This document shows positions 35,101 through 44,172 of a DNA stretch of 64,000 nt, in pieces. The stretch is from an uncultured Pirellulaceae bacterium (lineage in GTDB: Bacteria > Planctomycetota > Planctomycetia > Pirellulales > Pirellulaceae). The stretch is taken from positions 1 through 64,000 of the forward strand of contig CALKNI010000092.1 of assembly GCA_938091115.1 (NCBI GenBank), given 5' to 3'. Position numbers and translations under genes: made by a program. The notes below the pieces were generated by a model. It saw only the letters and a list, made by a program, of their open reading frames with translations, was not told where the DNA came from and made no database searches. The first letter of the stretch is position 1. Every line of letters starts with the position of its first letter.

Positions 35101-35237
35101 AAAATCAATCTGCCATTAAAGCGGCCGGTAGTGAGATTGCAAAGGAAAGAAAACGTGATGCTACGTTTAGTGGTAGCGAGATGTGGAAGCAGAAGTTCTC
35201 TGAGCTGGAAGCAAGGGTTCAGCAGAACATCAACTAA
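32139..35237 (+). CDS. Large secreted helical-repeat (TPR-like) protein
   Basis: A 1032-residue exported protein. The GTG at 32139 has AAGGAT eight bases upstream and begins a signal peptide (VKRIALPVKSIALIVVIVTGFFSSQGRA). The rest is almost entirely alpha-helical, with repeated Ala/Tyr/Leu spacing typical of tetratricopeptide repeats: NLLYRRSNIYLKQ, ARDEYEKVWEAYPKF, YLQCYCYFATERYIESALIG, SALIGEFLLKKYPNVEGTRS. It has no catalytic motif. It is the first gene of a run that ends with an ExbB and two ExbD genes, so it is probably the periplasmic or outer-membrane-facing scaffold of a proton-driven envelope complex. Confidence 0.82.
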   Translation: MKRIALPVKSIALIVVIVTGFFSSQGRADEPAQAFLDALRDNNYYDVAIDYLEGLKNSKAISKEFKDALPFEMAQTLIGSTARMRDLASVESRLDQAQQLLTNYAANNQSLEVSAKTLHYQGNLLYRRSNIYLKQSESDRLTSAEREVLFGKARQNLKAALASYQKARKQVRRLIDPESDDAIQIDPEDPSTLRRRDQFQATYTQVRVSIPKVTEQLADTYLENNAEQKKLLAEARDEYEKVWEAYPKFIAGLKSCVYSARCSHKLGDNKKALDLLNEVFILGDNSILKPIKLESYLLASDCWSASKKYPYKQVIEILEPAVNSLNKVEVRQADWLRVQLEYSIAKHEKAKEVKAAGGPRATSDSNRIDRAAAKVLRNVARVASPYRERAKELLAEWNVDFSEVAEGDAGPPESFDDARQKGKDFVTDLESVVGEASLAKKKAAAAQGLEKVELDAEYKEAAEVALRQSGEALGMFDLALQLAEKSTLRADINNVRYLQCYCYFATERYIESALIGEFLLKKYPNVEGTRSAMTLLIQSYSILLDKALESDKDFERSRLNAACDAVLRRWPGTTEAGVAASTMTRLALNDKDFDSARTYFNQIPKDAVYRPIMSVKLGQRLWFDYKAKARVAGADPKQLRSQMDKATQLMADGVNKTVFDELNYEVALGALLLVDARLKSGEVDQAIARLESKEIAPLDLLKQQHPAITGTATGEIYRREVYKTAIKAYLAAMKGADDQQQWIDKSRGVIDAMKADIKDSNDPNDAARVASIYQLIAIQLKEQFQLLEEPEKKRKFATTLSGFLSGIQSESNDAKTILWAGSTLLSVADSLAKSGMDDSSKEMAKEAQVALTRAQKMGFAGDPKEAVMIAELKRQRALAARRSGNFESAMNEFLEILKESPNSLNVQIDSAETLQMWAKVGKNQKRYIEAVKGRDPYKNPKTKRTQKRIWGWEKIALATRSNEKFRSTFYNALYHVVECRLEYGILAKNQSAIKAAGSEIAKERKRDATFSGSEMWKQKFSELEARVQQNIN

Positions 35238-35308
35238 TGTTTTTAGAGAGTAACCTGCGGTTTCCGCAGATAAAAAAACGATAGGAAAATTGAGGTCAGA
35301 GTTTTTCA

Positions 35309-36373
35309 ATGAAGCAAATTAAAAAGACGATCTTTGGTCGAATAAAACTAATCCTTGTTCCCACCCTTTTTGTGGGATTCGCAAATTTCGCTAATAGTCA
35401 CGGACTATTAGCTCAAGATGGTGTGTATCAAGTAAAAGCGTCTGGTGGTAATTCAAAAACCAGTGGTAAGATTACGGGGATATCTCCTGATGGTGTGACC
35501 ATTGATGGTAAGCTCGTGCCAGCGAGCAAAATTGATCGAGTCTCGTTTTCAAGGGAACCTGCGGATATAAATCGGGCTAGAGATCAAATGGAAACCGGAC
35601 GATTTTCCGATGCAATTGAGTCCCTAGGTAAAATTGATGCGGCTAAGCTGACGCCGCAAATGAAGGCCGAAGTCGACTTCATTCGGGCCTATTCCATGGC
35701 TCAAAACTCATTGCGAGGCGGTGGTACCACACCCCAAGAGGCCGGTGGAGTTGTTGCTGCTTTTATCAAAGAGAATCCGACCAGTTGGCATCTTTATCCA
35801 GCGATTGAACAATTAGGGAAGTTGTATTTTTCGATAGATCGGACAGATTTAGCCATGGTGCAGTTTGCGAAACTAAGTCAAGCCTCTTGGCCAAAATGTC
35901 GACTTAACGGTGCGCTTCAGTTGGGGATGTTGGCAACCGACAACGCCGCCGATGCGAACGCGGCATTTGATTCAATTCTCAGTGATAATTCTAATGACGA
36001 TGTGACGCAGCTTTACAAACTTCTCGCCAAATGCGAGAAGGCTCGCGTGGCCGGAATGGGAGCGGATCCAGCTGCCAGTATCTCCCAACTTAACGAAATG
36101 ATTGCGACGGAGAACTCGGACAACAAACTGTTGTTTGCCCATCTTTACAATGCCTTAGGTGCTGTCCATCAAAAGAATTCGAAATGGAAAGAGGCAAGAA
36201 CAGCCTATCTCCACACCGATCTGCTGTTTGCTACCGAAGGGGAGCTTCACGCAGAGGCATTGTTTCATTTGTCCAAGATTTGGGCTCAATTGGATGAAAC
36301 TGACAGAGCGGCGATGGCGCGAGACACGCTTAAATCCCGTTATCGTAATTCTTATTGGGCGGGAAAATTATAA
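35309..36373 (+). CDS. Secreted TPR-like protein
   Basis: A 354-residue exported protein with a signal peptide (LILVPTLFVGFANFANSHGLLAQ). A short beta-rich segment (YQVKASGGNSKTSGKITGI ... DGKLVPASKIDRVSF) comes first, resembling a small SH3-like barrel, then helical repeats to the end (AMVQFAKLSQASWPKCRLNG, LYNALGAVHQKNSKWKEAR). It follows the large repeat protein by about 70 bases and precedes the ExbB gene by about 105. Probably part of the same envelope complex. Confidence 0.8.
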   Translation: MKQIKKTIFGRIKLILVPTLFVGFANFANSHGLLAQDGVYQVKASGGNSKTSGKITGISPDGVTIDGKLVPASKIDRVSFSREPADINRARDQMETGRFSDAIESLGKIDAAKLTPQMKAEVDFIRAYSMAQNSLRGGGTTPQEAGGVVAAFIKENPTSWHLYPAIEQLGKLYFSIDRTDLAMVQFAKLSQASWPKCRLNGALQLGMLATDNAADANAAFDSILSDNSNDDVTQLYKLLAKCEKARVAGMGADPAASISQLNEMIATENSDNKLLFAHLYNALGAVHQKNSKWKEARTAYLHTDLLFATEGELHAEALFHLSKIWAQLDETDRAAMARDTLKSRYRNSYWAGKL

Positions 36374-36477
36374 AGCCCTAATTGGCGAGGGCTTGGCTCA
36401 TTTTGTGTGATATACTTAGAACAACTGAGTTTTAACATCAGACTTTTCATTGACATGATTTTTGGAGACAGGACGCT

Positions 36478-37317
36478 ATGCAGTTTATTAAGGGGTCGAA
36501 AGCCAGTCGTGGCGTCTTTGCCTGGACACCTCGAGTACTGATTTTTTCAATCATATTTTCGGTATTCGCGTTTCAACCGCTACTTTCCGTTTCGTCGTCA
36601 CGGGTGCTTGCTCAGGACGCTGGTCAGCCCGCCGCTGAGCCCGCCGCTGAACCGGCCGCTGCAACCTCACCGGCGGCGACGGAGGAATCGCTTCTGGGTT
36701 GGTTAACGGATTCATTAGGTTGGACCTACATTCTTGTTTTTCTTTCCCTGTCGTTCATTTTGGTTGCCCTGTTCATTATGAACTTGCTATCGGCGAGGCG
36801 AGAATATGTTTGTCCCCAACATTTAATTGACGGGTTTGAGGCCCATCTAGAAGAGAAGCAATATCAAGAAGCGTATGAGTTAGCCAAAACCGATGAGTCT
36901 TTTCTTGGAAATGTTCTCTCGGCTGGATTGGCAAAACTCTCGAGTAGCTATTCGGCTTCGGTTGCAGCAATGCAAGAAGTGGGAGCCGATGAAAACATGA
37001 AACTTGACCACCGGTTGAGTTATCTTGCTTTGATTGGAACGATTAGTCCCATGATTGGTCTTTTTGGAACGGTTCATGGAATGATTAACTCGTTCTATGT
37101 GATTGCCAACGGCGGCGGTACACCCGATCCGAACAAGCTTGCCGAGGGTATTTCCACGGCTTTGTTGACCACCTTGATCGGATTGGCGATCGCGATTCCA
37201 GCGATTGCTGCTTACAACATTTTGCGAAATAGAGTTCAGCGACTTGTGCTTGAAGTTGGAATCACAAGTGAGAATTTAATGGGCCGATTTGAAAAAGTGG
37301 GAAAGAAAAAAGACTAG
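36478..37317 (+). CDS. MotA/TolQ/ExbB proton channel protein with cleaved leader
   Basis: A 279-residue ExbB/TolQ family protein that, with ExbD, uses the proton gradient to drive envelope work. The three expected transmembrane helices are at ~80-103, ~175-200 and ~222-245, with the family core GTISPMIGLFGTVHGMI and LLTTLIGLAIAIPAIAAYN. Unlike ExbB or TolQ of E. coli it begins with a signal-peptide-like segment ending RVLAQ and a PAAEPAAEPAAA repeat. This form is common in planctomycetes and related phyla. It is followed closely by two exbD genes. Confidence 0.92.
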   Translation: MQFIKGSKASRGVFAWTPRVLIFSIIFSVFAFQPLLSVSSSRVLAQDAGQPAAEPAAEPAAATSPAATEESLLGWLTDSLGWTYILVFLSLSFILVALFIMNLLSARREYVCPQHLIDGFEAHLEEKQYQEAYELAKTDESFLGNVLSAGLAKLSSSYSASVAAMQEVGADENMKLDHRLSYLALIGTISPMIGLFGTVHGMINSFYVIANGGGTPDPNKLAEGISTALLTTLIGLAIAIPAIAAYNILRNRVQRLVLEVGITSENLMGRFEKVGKKKD

Positions 37318-37350
37318 GCTGATTCCTTTTCTGTTTGTTTCGGTGGTGCC

Positions 37351-37791
37351 ATGAGATTATTTAAGAAAAAAAGTACTGAGATTCTCGAAGGCGATTTGAC
37401 GCCTATGATCGATATGACATTTCAGTTGATCGCCTTTTTCATGCTTCTGATAAACTTTTCGGAAGTGGATCGAGCCGAGGAGATCTTGTTGCCAAGCAGT
37501 GTGCTTGCTGTCCCGCCAGAGGTTCGCCCGGACTACCAAATTATTTTGAATTTGGAACCAAGCGGTGTGGTGGTCTTCGAAGGACAAAAAAATGGGATTG
37601 ACCTATTGAATCCGTTGTTGTCCCGTCAGGTTGATGCGGCCGCGCGAGAAGGTATCCGCGATCCTGCTGACATTGCCGTGATCATTCGATCGCATGAAGA
37701 TACACCGACTGGGGTTGTCCAGGAATTGATGGCTAAGTGTCAGGAATCTGAACTGCAGAGCTTTAGCCTCCGCGTCAAAAATCAAAAGTAA
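37351..37791 (+). CDS. ExbD/TolR family protein, first copy
   Basis: A 146-residue protein with one N-terminal transmembrane helix carrying the conserved Asp that binds the proton (DLTPMIDMTFQLIAFFMLL) and a periplasmic alpha/beta domain (ADIAVIIRSHEDTPTGVVQELM). It partners with the ExbB just upstream. Confidence 0.92.
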   Translation: MRLFKKKSTEILEGDLTPMIDMTFQLIAFFMLLINFSEVDRAEEILLPSSVLAVPPEVRPDYQIILNLEPSGVVVFEGQKNGIDLLNPLLSRQVDAAAREGIRDPADIAVIIRSHEDTPTGVVQELMAKCQESELQSFSLRVKNQK

Positions 37792-37808
37792 ACCAGTAGA
37801 GTACGTCC

Positions 37809-38303
37809 ATGCAAATGTCAATTTCGGAACCTGAAGAAATCAAAATCAATATGACCGCGATGATTGATATCGTGTTTCAGTTGCTGGTATTCTTCATCAT
37901 GACATTCAAAGTCGTGGCGATGGAAGGTGACTTTAATATTAAAATGCCACTTGCTTCTGAATCTGCCGATTCACTTGATGAAGAGCTGCCCGATCTGATC
38001 ACGGTACGACTCGAAGCTGGCGAAAATGGAAACATCTCGAGCATCATTGTCGATGACAGTGAAACGCTTCGCGAAGCGACTATGTTTCCCGATCTTACGA
38101 ATATTGTAGAAGATCGATTGGCGGGTGAAGGGAATCCCGAGCAGGGTTCTGAAACCGAAGTTGAGTTTGATATTGATTACAATTTGAAGTATTCGTATAC
38201 GGTTAAAGCGATCGCTGCGGTTTCCGGAAAAGTAGTGGGAGACGGTAAATTAAAACCGCTTATCAAGAAGGTCAAATTTAAAGATGTAGGGAATGGACTT
38301 TGA
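37809..38303 (+). CDS. ExbD/TolR family protein, second copy
   Basis: A 164-residue paralogue of the preceding gene, 17 bases downstream. The helix with the proton-binding Asp is MTAMIDIVFQLLVFFIMT. Its periplasmic part is more acidic and has a different C-terminus (VSGKVVGDGKLKPLIKKVKF), so the two ExbD proteins likely form a hetero-oligomer. A start two codons later (MSISEP) is also possible. The operon ends with a terminator. Confidence 0.92.
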   Translation: MQMSISEPEEIKINMTAMIDIVFQLLVFFIMTFKVVAMEGDFNIKMPLASESADSLDEELPDLITVRLEAGENGNISSIIVDDSETLREATMFPDLTNIVEDRLAGEGNPEQGSETEVEFDIDYNLKYSYTVKAIAAVSGKVVGDGKLKPLIKKVKFKDVGNGL

Positions 38304-38420
38304 TTTGGATTAGGCTGGTTCCCGCTTTGGGTTCAGTTAGATTTGCGATTATTTCGTTTGGGTAACCTGTGACTCCGAAAAATCGTCCTTTTTTATTACA
38401 CTGCGAAGCTCGTCGAACGC

Positions 38421-38457
38421 AAAGCCGAAGATACCATTAGGTGTTTCGGCTTTTTTT
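38421..38457 (+). terminator. Rho-independent terminator after exbD operon
   Basis: AAGCCGAA at 38422-38429 pairs with TTTCGGC at 38444-38450, followed by seven T. It sits directly before the xer gene. Confidence 0.85.
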
Positions 38458-38466
38458 GTTTGTGAA

Positions 38467-39417
38467 ATGAAAAAATTAAAAAAGGGTAAACTTCGACGAT
38501 TAGCAGGAGCCGCAGTTCCTGATGCCAATGCCGCGGTTCGTCAAGCGGAAGCGTTCACGCTTTATCTTCGAGCCGAATGCCATTTGGCGGAAAATACTGT
38601 GGCGGCATATTCACGGGATATGCGACGATTCATTGGATGGCTTGAAGGTCGGAAAGTAGGTGACTTGACGATCACGGAGTTGTCTGATTTTGTGGGTTTC
38701 TTGAATACCCAGCAATTGGCTCCGGCTTCGATTGCGAGGCATATCGTAGCGGTCAAAATGTTTTTCCGTTATCTCCAACTTGAAGGTTTGCTGGTCGATA
38801 ATAAAGTTGAGTTGTTGGGGAGTCAAAAATTATGGCATCGAGTTCCTTCGGTTCTGTCACCCAGGGAGGTCGAGCGATTTCTTAATGGACCTCGGCGAAT
38901 CGAGATTTATTACTTCCGTGACCGTGCGTTGTTGGAAATGTTGTATGCCACTGGTTGTCGAGCTTCAGAAGTTTCCAATTTGCGCCTGCGTGATTTACAT
39001 CTTGATGAGCGATATTGTAAGTGCGAGGGAAAAGGCAATAAACAGCGGATGGTTCCTCTCGGAGATGCAGCGATTGAGGCAGTGACTGCCTATCTCGATA
39101 GACAACGTCCGCGGCTGGAAGCCGTGCGTTCCATTGAAGTCGACTGGTTGTTTCTTTCTCGCGGCGGCCGGCGATTGAGACGAGAGGCCGTTTGGGAATT
39201 GGTTAAGAAATACGCCTTGATCGCGGACGTTTCGGTTTCCATTAGCCCCCACACGTTGAGGCATAGTTTTGCGACGCATCTCCTGGCGGGGGGAGCAGAT
39301 TTGCGACAAGTCCAGGAAATGCTTGGCCATGCAAGTATTGCGACAACGCAAATTTACACTCACGTTGACCAGTCGCGTTTGAAAAAAGTACATCAGCAAT
39401 ACCATCCACGCGCCTAA
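38467..39417 (+). CDS. xerD: Tyrosine recombinase, XerC/XerD type
   Basis: A 316-residue site-specific recombinase that probably resolves chromosome dimers. The N-terminal SAM-like domain (LRAECHLAENTVAAYSRDMRRF) is followed by the catalytic domain with all active residues: Arg in ATGCRASEV, Lys in GKGNKQR, HTLRHSFATHL, LGHASIATTQ and the nucleophile Tyr in QIYTHVD. Length and layout match XerC/D. The C/D assignment is not firm. No integrase-like neighbourhood, att site or phage genes, so a housekeeping role fits. Confidence 0.92.
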   Translation: MKKLKKGKLRRLAGAAVPDANAAVRQAEAFTLYLRAECHLAENTVAAYSRDMRRFIGWLEGRKVGDLTITELSDFVGFLNTQQLAPASIARHIVAVKMFFRYLQLEGLLVDNKVELLGSQKLWHRVPSVLSPREVERFLNGPRRIEIYYFRDRALLEMLYATGCRASEVSNLRLRDLHLDERYCKCEGKGNKQRMVPLGDAAIEAVTAYLDRQRPRLEAVRSIEVDWLFLSRGGRRLRREAVWELVKKYALIADVSVSISPHTLRHSFATHLLAGGADLRQVQEMLGHASIATTQIYTHVDQSRLKKVHQQYHPRA

Positions 39418-39418
39418 G

Positions 39419-39466
39419 CTCAGTAGATCCTTGCGTCTGTGTTCAGCCTTGGAAAGGTCTGCTGAG
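39419..39466. terminator. Imperfect hairpin between convergent xer and prmC
   Basis: CTCAGTAGATCCTT pairs with AAAGGTCTGCTGAG with one bulge. No T run follows, so it may be a weak bidirectional terminator. Confidence 0.35.
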
Positions 39467-39492
39467 TCAAAGATCTGAGGCAGTGGGCTGCG

Positions 39493-40383
39493 TTATTTGT
39501 CGGTTCTAGTGGCTACGACAATTCGATCATGGCCACTGTAATCTTTCATAACGCGCACTTCTGAGTAGGCTTGATTGTTTCGTACTAAATCGACGCAGCG
39601 GTCCATGATGATGGGGCTTGTTTCGAACATCAATGCGCCCTGGGGAAGTAAAAACTGGGCAGCATCGTTAACGAGCCTCTGAATGATTTCAGTTCCATGA
39701 TCTCCGGAGAAAAGCGCGATGTTTGGTTCATGGTTTTTGACTTGATCATTCACCGTGGAAATTTCGAGTTTACCAATGTAGGGAGGGTTGCTGACAATCA
39801 AGTGGACTGGGTTACTTCCAAGCGGTAACGCATCCAGCAAGTCACCTGCAAAGAAATGCATTTTGGAATCGACGGCGTGATGAGCTGCATTTGATTTCGC
39901 AATTTCGAGTGCAGGCTCGGAAATGTCAGTCGCTGCAATTTTGCAATTTTCGATCAGGGTCGCAAGCGTCACGGCGATACAACCACTACCTGTTCCTACA
40001 TCGATGATCCGAATTGGATCGCTGTTTAAATTCTTTGCGAATTCCACAGCGGCAACAACTAGGTGTTCGGTTTCCGGTCTTGGAATTAATACATTTGAAT
40101 CGACTTGAAAGCGAAGGGAGTAAAACTCACGGTGCCCGGCAAGATAAGCAACGGGTTCTCCAGCCGCACGACGTTTGACCCAATCGCGGAATTCAATCAA
40201 TTGTTGAGCAGGGGGTTGCTCGTCGAAACGGGTGTAGAGTTGAATTCTCTGGCAATCTAAGGCTTCCGCGAGCAAAACTTCAGCTTCCAAACGTGCGTTC
40301 CCGATCGTCGATTTTGAGAAAAAATCGCTCGTCCAGTCTAATAGCTGCTTAATAGTCCAAGTTTGTTCAGGTGTATCGGGCAT
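39493..40383 (-). CDS. prmC: Release factor glutamine N5-methyltransferase
   Basis: PrmC methylates the GGQ glutamine of release factors. The protein has the N-terminal helical domain (LLAEALDCQRIQLYTRFDEQP), the SAM-binding motif RIIDVGTGSGCIAVTLA and the catalytic NPPY (LIVSNPPYIG). It lies directly after prfA, its substrate, on the same strand, which is the common arrangement. ATG at 40383 gives a normal 296-residue protein; the ORF-track GTG at 40416 is possible and has GGAAG upstream. Confidence 0.95.
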   Translation of the reverse strand: MPDTPEQTWTIKQLLDWTSDFFSKSTIGNARLEAEVLLAEALDCQRIQLYTRFDEQPPAQQLIEFRDWVKRRAAGEPVAYLAGHREFYSLRFQVDSNVLIPRPETEHLVVAAVEFAKNLNSDPIRIIDVGTGSGCIAVTLATLIENCKIAATDISEPALEIAKSNAAHHAVDSKMHFFAGDLLDALPLGSNPVHLIVSNPPYIGKLEISTVNDQVKNHEPNIALFSGDHGTEIIQRLVNDAAQFLLPQGALMFETSPIIMDRCVDLVRNNQAYSEVRVMKDYSGHDRIVVATRTDK

Positions 40384-40435
40384 GCGTATTTCATTCGAAA
40401 ATATGGTCGCCGTCACTGCGGCTGGGCTTCCGCAA

Positions 40436-41509
40436 TTATTCTAGAGACATCGACGATCGTAACGTTTGACGATCGTGATCGATCAGTGCATCGGTCAAAA
40501 ATTGCACGGAACCCGAGATGATTTGGTCAAGTTTATAGAGAGTCAAATTAATCCGATGATCGCTGACCCTGTTCTCCGGGAAGTTGTATGTGCGAATCCG
40601 CTGGCTGCGATCTCCAGAACCGACAAGACTTTTTCGCTGGTCGGCTCGTTGTTGATTCTCCTGTTGCTGAAGATGGTCGTATAGCTTCGATTTTAGAATG
40701 CGCATTCCCTTCGCAAGATTTTTATGTTGAGAACGTTCTTCAAAACACTTTACAACAACACCAGTTTCGTGGTGGGTGATCCTCACTGCTGAGGCGGTTT
40801 TGTTAACATGCTGTCCGCCGGGCCCACTACTGGCTGCATATCTTTCTACGGTATAGTCTTCCGGCTTTAATTCGATTTCAACATCTTCGGGTTCCGGAAG
40901 CACAGCGACGGTAGCCGCTGAGGTGTGGACGCGGCCTTTCGTTTCCGTGTCAGGTACACGTTGTACGCGGTGACCACCACTTTCATACTGAAGTTCTCGA
41001 TAACACCCTTCCCCTTCGATAGAAATTGTGACTTCTTTGAAGCCTCCCAGTTCTGTGGTGCTTGATTCAAGGGCAGAAAATTTCCAGCCCTTCACTTCGC
41101 AGTGCTTACTGTACATCTCGTAGAGGTTGCGGGCGAACAAGGCAGCCTCATCGCCGCCGGTTCCTGCGCGAATTTCCATGACACAGCGAGAGCGATTGGC
41201 ATCTTCACCGCCAATTGTCATTTCTAGCAGCTCATCCCAATAACTTTCGCGAGTTTCTAGGGTGGTCTTGAGTTCTTCTTCAGCCATTTCTCGTTCTTCG
41301 AGATCACTGGAATTTGCCATCTCCCGAAGCTCTTCAATCTCGCCAAGGAGATCGGTGAATCGTCGATATCTTGTTGCGAGTTTCGCAAGGGATCCATGCT
41401 CCCGGGCGACTGCTGCCATTTTGGAGGAATTGGATTGGACTTCCGGGTCGCTTAGCTGTTGTTCGAGTTCTTCAAATCGCTTCAGTTTTTCATCGAGCAT
41501 TTCGCGCAT
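40436..41509 (-). CDS. prfA: Peptide chain release factor 1
   Basis: Recognises UAA and UAG and triggers peptide release. The 357 residues hold the GGQ motif ([20 protein letters not shown]), the RF1-type recognition region [20 protein letters not shown], and [16 protein letters not shown] upstream. The RVPDTE sequence and absence of an internal frameshift distinguish it from RF2. An AAGG stretch lies eight bases before the ATG at 41509. Upstream by about 265 bases is the transporter gene. Confidence 0.97.
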   Translation of the reverse strand: MREMLDEKLKRFEELEQQLSDPEVQSNSSKMAAVAREHGSLAKLATRYRRFTDLLGEIEELREMANSSDLEEREMAEEELKTTLETRESYWDELLEMTIGGEDANRSRCVMEIRAGTGGDEAALFARNLYEMYSKHCEVKGWKFSALESSTTELGGFKEVTISIEGEGCYRELQYESGGHRVQRVPDTETKGRVHTSAATVAVLPEPEDVEIELKPEDYTVERYAASSGPGGQHVNKTASAVRITHHETGVVVKCFEERSQHKNLAKGMRILKSKLYDHLQQQENQQRADQRKSLVGSGDRSQRIRTYNFPENRVSDHRINLTLYKLDQIISGSVQFLTDALIDHDRQTLRSSMSLE

Positions 41510-41774
41510 TTTGTTTGCCTTTTTAGTGGGTGCATTACGAAACCAAACGAGTTGGTTTGAAATGCCAGAGGGATTAGGTCAACGACGGTGCAACTTGCTC
41601 GCCGGCTAAGACTCCAAAAGCGATTCAACAACAGTGCTAGATGGACGAAGGATGAATTGGGATTTGTTGAGTGGCATATTTCCGACCGTTTAAGACAGTA
41701 AAAATATATCAATCGGGAAAAATAAGAACAAGCCGAGGGAAGTGAGAATGGTCCGATCTAAGAAATTCAGTGGC

Positions 41775-42719
41775 CTAGAGATTTTTTTCCTTTAGCCGTT
41801 CTGCGAATATGGCATCAATGATTAGCTGTAAAGAGTGGTACATCACAATTGGGATGATGTTGAATCCTAAATTGACTGCGGTGGAAAGCCCGATCATGAG
41901 AGTTTTTTGGCTGCCAGAGAAGCCAACTGCGATTTGTTTCGGGCGTGGAAGCCCGATTATCTTGGTCGTAAAAATTCCCAGCCAAAAAACGGTTACGTGT
42001 ACCGAAACCAAGATGGCCGCAGTAATTAAAAGGTCTCTAATCGAAATCATCGAATCAGTTTGTTTTTCGAATCGAAGTCCCATTTTTACCGCTCCAAGAA
42101 AAACCATTGCAAGAACGCCAATAAGCGCAAGCCTGCTAAGTAATGGTTTTGCCTGCGTGGCCCAAGCAGCCGACAAGCGATGGCGGCGAACAAGTTGTGC
42201 CAAGGCAATTGGAACAACGACGTACAAAAATAATTTGTAAACGGTGCCTACGAGTTGAGCCGATTCAATTTGGTCGCCAGTTTGCAGAAAGATCCAGAAT
42301 GGCATTACAAAAAAACAGGTAGCATTGGTCAGAATGGTCACCATTACCGCCACGCTGTCGTCTCCGCCTGCATAGCGGGTGAGAACCGCTGCGGACGCGA
42401 GCGTGCTGGGGGTTGCCGCGGTAATGATGATACCCGGTCCCAGTTCTGTTCCTGCCAGGGCAGCTAGCGGCCAGACCAGCAATGGAATTAGAATTAGATT
42501 GAAGGCCGTTCCAAGTAATGGCGCAATGGGGCGTGCGCAAGACTGTTGTAATTTTCCAAACTCCAGCGGCCAGGCCATTAGAAACATCGTTGCTGAAACG
42601 ACCGACCATTTTAGCCATTCGATCTCGGCGAGCGTTTCAAAAGGATTGGCAAATTGAAACCCCAACGCCATTAATAAAAGAAGGGAGGCTAAAAACCAAT
42701 GTTTTTGAATAAACTTCAT
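41775..42719 (-). CDS. Bile acid:sodium symporter family (BASS/SBF) transporter
   Basis: A 314-residue membrane protein with about nine to ten hydrophobic helices. The family core is seen in PLEFGKLQQSCARP, ITAATPSTLASAAVLTRYAGGDD, TILTNATCFF and VGFSGSQKTLMIGLSTAVN. Family members carry bile acids, pyruvate or other organic anions with sodium; the substrate here is unknown. The ATG at 42719 is used, since the ORF-track start at 42980 would run into aroC on the other strand. Confidence 0.85.
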   Translation of the reverse strand: MKFIQKHWFLASLLLLMALGFQFANPFETLAEIEWLKWSVVSATMFLMAWPLEFGKLQQSCARPIAPLLGTAFNLILIPLLVWPLAALAGTELGPGIIITAATPSTLASAAVLTRYAGGDDSVAVMVTILTNATCFFVMPFWIFLQTGDQIESAQLVGTVYKLFLYVVVPIALAQLVRRHRLSAAWATQAKPLLSRLALIGVLAMVFLGAVKMGLRFEKQTDSMISIRDLLITAAILVSVHVTVFWLGIFTTKIIGLPRPKQIAVGFSGSQKTLMIGLSTAVNLGFNIIPIVMYHSLQLIIDAIFAERLKEKNL

Positions 42720-42864
42720 GGGTGAATCGGTGTGGATGTTTGTGACAGCGGTTCTATTCGAACGATTGTAATCCCTGCTGCCAACCACACTTGATTGGTT
42801 TAGAATAGAGGAGGCTCGAGAATCGAGCGATTTCATTTCCCTCCTCAGAAACCCAAACAAGAAC

Positions 42865-44004
42865 ATGCTTCGATACTGGACTGCCGGCGAATCCCATGGA
42901 AAATGCCTTTTGGCTTTAATTGACGGATTTCCTGCTGGATTTGAGATAGACACCGACAAAATCGATGAATTACTGGTCATGAGACAGGGCGGTTACGGCC
43001 GTGGAAAACGTCAGACGCTTGAGCAGGATCATGTCGATATTTTAACTGGGGTATGGAAGAAGGTTACCTTAGGGGCCCCAATTACGCTTAAGGTGCCCAA
43101 CAATGATTACAAGTTGGAGCGGCTCAAAGAATTACCTCGCCCACGTCCTGGGCATGGAGATTTGAGTGGTTCGTTAAAATATCTTAGCTCGATGCGGGGG
43201 ATTTTGGAGCGGGCGAGTGCCAGAGAAACCTGCGTTCGGGTTGCCGCCGGAGCGCTGTGCCAACAGCTGTTGGAGTATTTTGGGATTCAAACACTCGGCT
43301 ATGTCGTGCAACTTGGTGGATTAAAAATTCCAGCCAAAGATGGAACTCTTGCGCAGAGAAAAACCTGGCGCAACGAGAGTGAGATTTATTCGCTCAATCC
43401 GGATCTCGACTGTCAGGCCAAGTCATTGGTGGATAAAACCAAAAAGGCGGGTGACACACTCGGTGGAGTTGTCGAAGTCGTGGTCGAGGGGTTGCCCTTT
43501 GGGCTCGGTACCCATGCACAATGGGATCGCAAGCTCGATGGAAAACTTGCCCAAGCTGTGATGGCGGTTCAGGCGATCAAAGGCGTTGAAATTGGAATGG
43601 GCTTTGAGGCGGCTAGGTTGCCAGGGAGTCAGGTTCACGATGGAATTCAATACGAGGCGAGTAAGAAATCGACAGCGAATTTGGGGTATGTTAGACCAAC
43701 CAACAATGCTGGAGGCCTGGAAGCTGGAATGACGAATGGCCAGCCTTTAGTCATCCGTGCTGCGAAAAAACCGATTAGCACATTGCAAGCACCGCTACAA
43801 TCGATCGATATGGAATCCAAGGAGCCAAGTAAAGCAAGCTACGAGCGTAGCGACGTTTGTGCTCTTTCTGCCGCGAGCATCATTATCGAGGGCGTGGTTG
43901 CGTTTGAGATTGCCGCGGCGATGGTGGATAAGTTTGGGGGTGATAGCATTCAGGAAATGAAGGCACGTTGGGACCTTTTTCATGAAATGGCTGGGGAAAA
44001 GTGA
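42865..44004 (+). CDS. aroC: Chorismate synthase
   Basis: Last step of the shikimate pathway: EPSP to chorismate, using reduced FMN. The 379 residues contain RYWTAGESHGK at the start, PRPGHGDLSGSLKY, RASARETCVRVAAGAL, YVRPTNNAGGLEAGMTNGQP and the C-terminal ERSDVCALSAASIIIEGVVA. The length is the normal one. It is divergent from the BASS transporter with about 145 bases between. Confidence 0.97.
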   Translation: MLRYWTAGESHGKCLLALIDGFPAGFEIDTDKIDELLVMRQGGYGRGKRQTLEQDHVDILTGVWKKVTLGAPITLKVPNNDYKLERLKELPRPRPGHGDLSGSLKYLSSMRGILERASARETCVRVAAGALCQQLLEYFGIQTLGYVVQLGGLKIPAKDGTLAQRKTWRNESEIYSLNPDLDCQAKSLVDKTKKAGDTLGGVVEVVVEGLPFGLGTHAQWDRKLDGKLAQAVMAVQAIKGVEIGMGFEAARLPGSQVHDGIQYEASKKSTANLGYVRPTNNAGGLEAGMTNGQPLVIRAAKKPISTLQAPLQSIDMESKEPSKASYERSDVCALSAASIIIEGVVAFEIAAAMVDKFGGDSIQEMKARWDLFHEMAGEK

Positions 44005-44172
44005 CAAATTGTTATTGGTGTTTTCAGCCAAAAACATCAAGATTAGGCAGGTAGAGGAAGCCTGCTTGGGCAAGGTTTCAGTCCCTGTTGTACGGTCACT
44101 GACGATCGAGGCGTTTTTCACGTCCGTCATCTTCTATATAACTATCAATTAGCTGGCAAGGAAGTCAGGAGC

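Noticed and set aside
36373-36394. AAGCCCT/AGGGCTT hairpin after the 354-aa repeat protein gene
   Set aside because: No T run follows and the next gene is the likely operon partner, so it is not called a terminator.
41482-41712. A 76-residue ORF overlapping the prfA start
   Set aside because: Its sequence does not match ribosomal protein L31, which often sits here, and it overlaps a certain gene.
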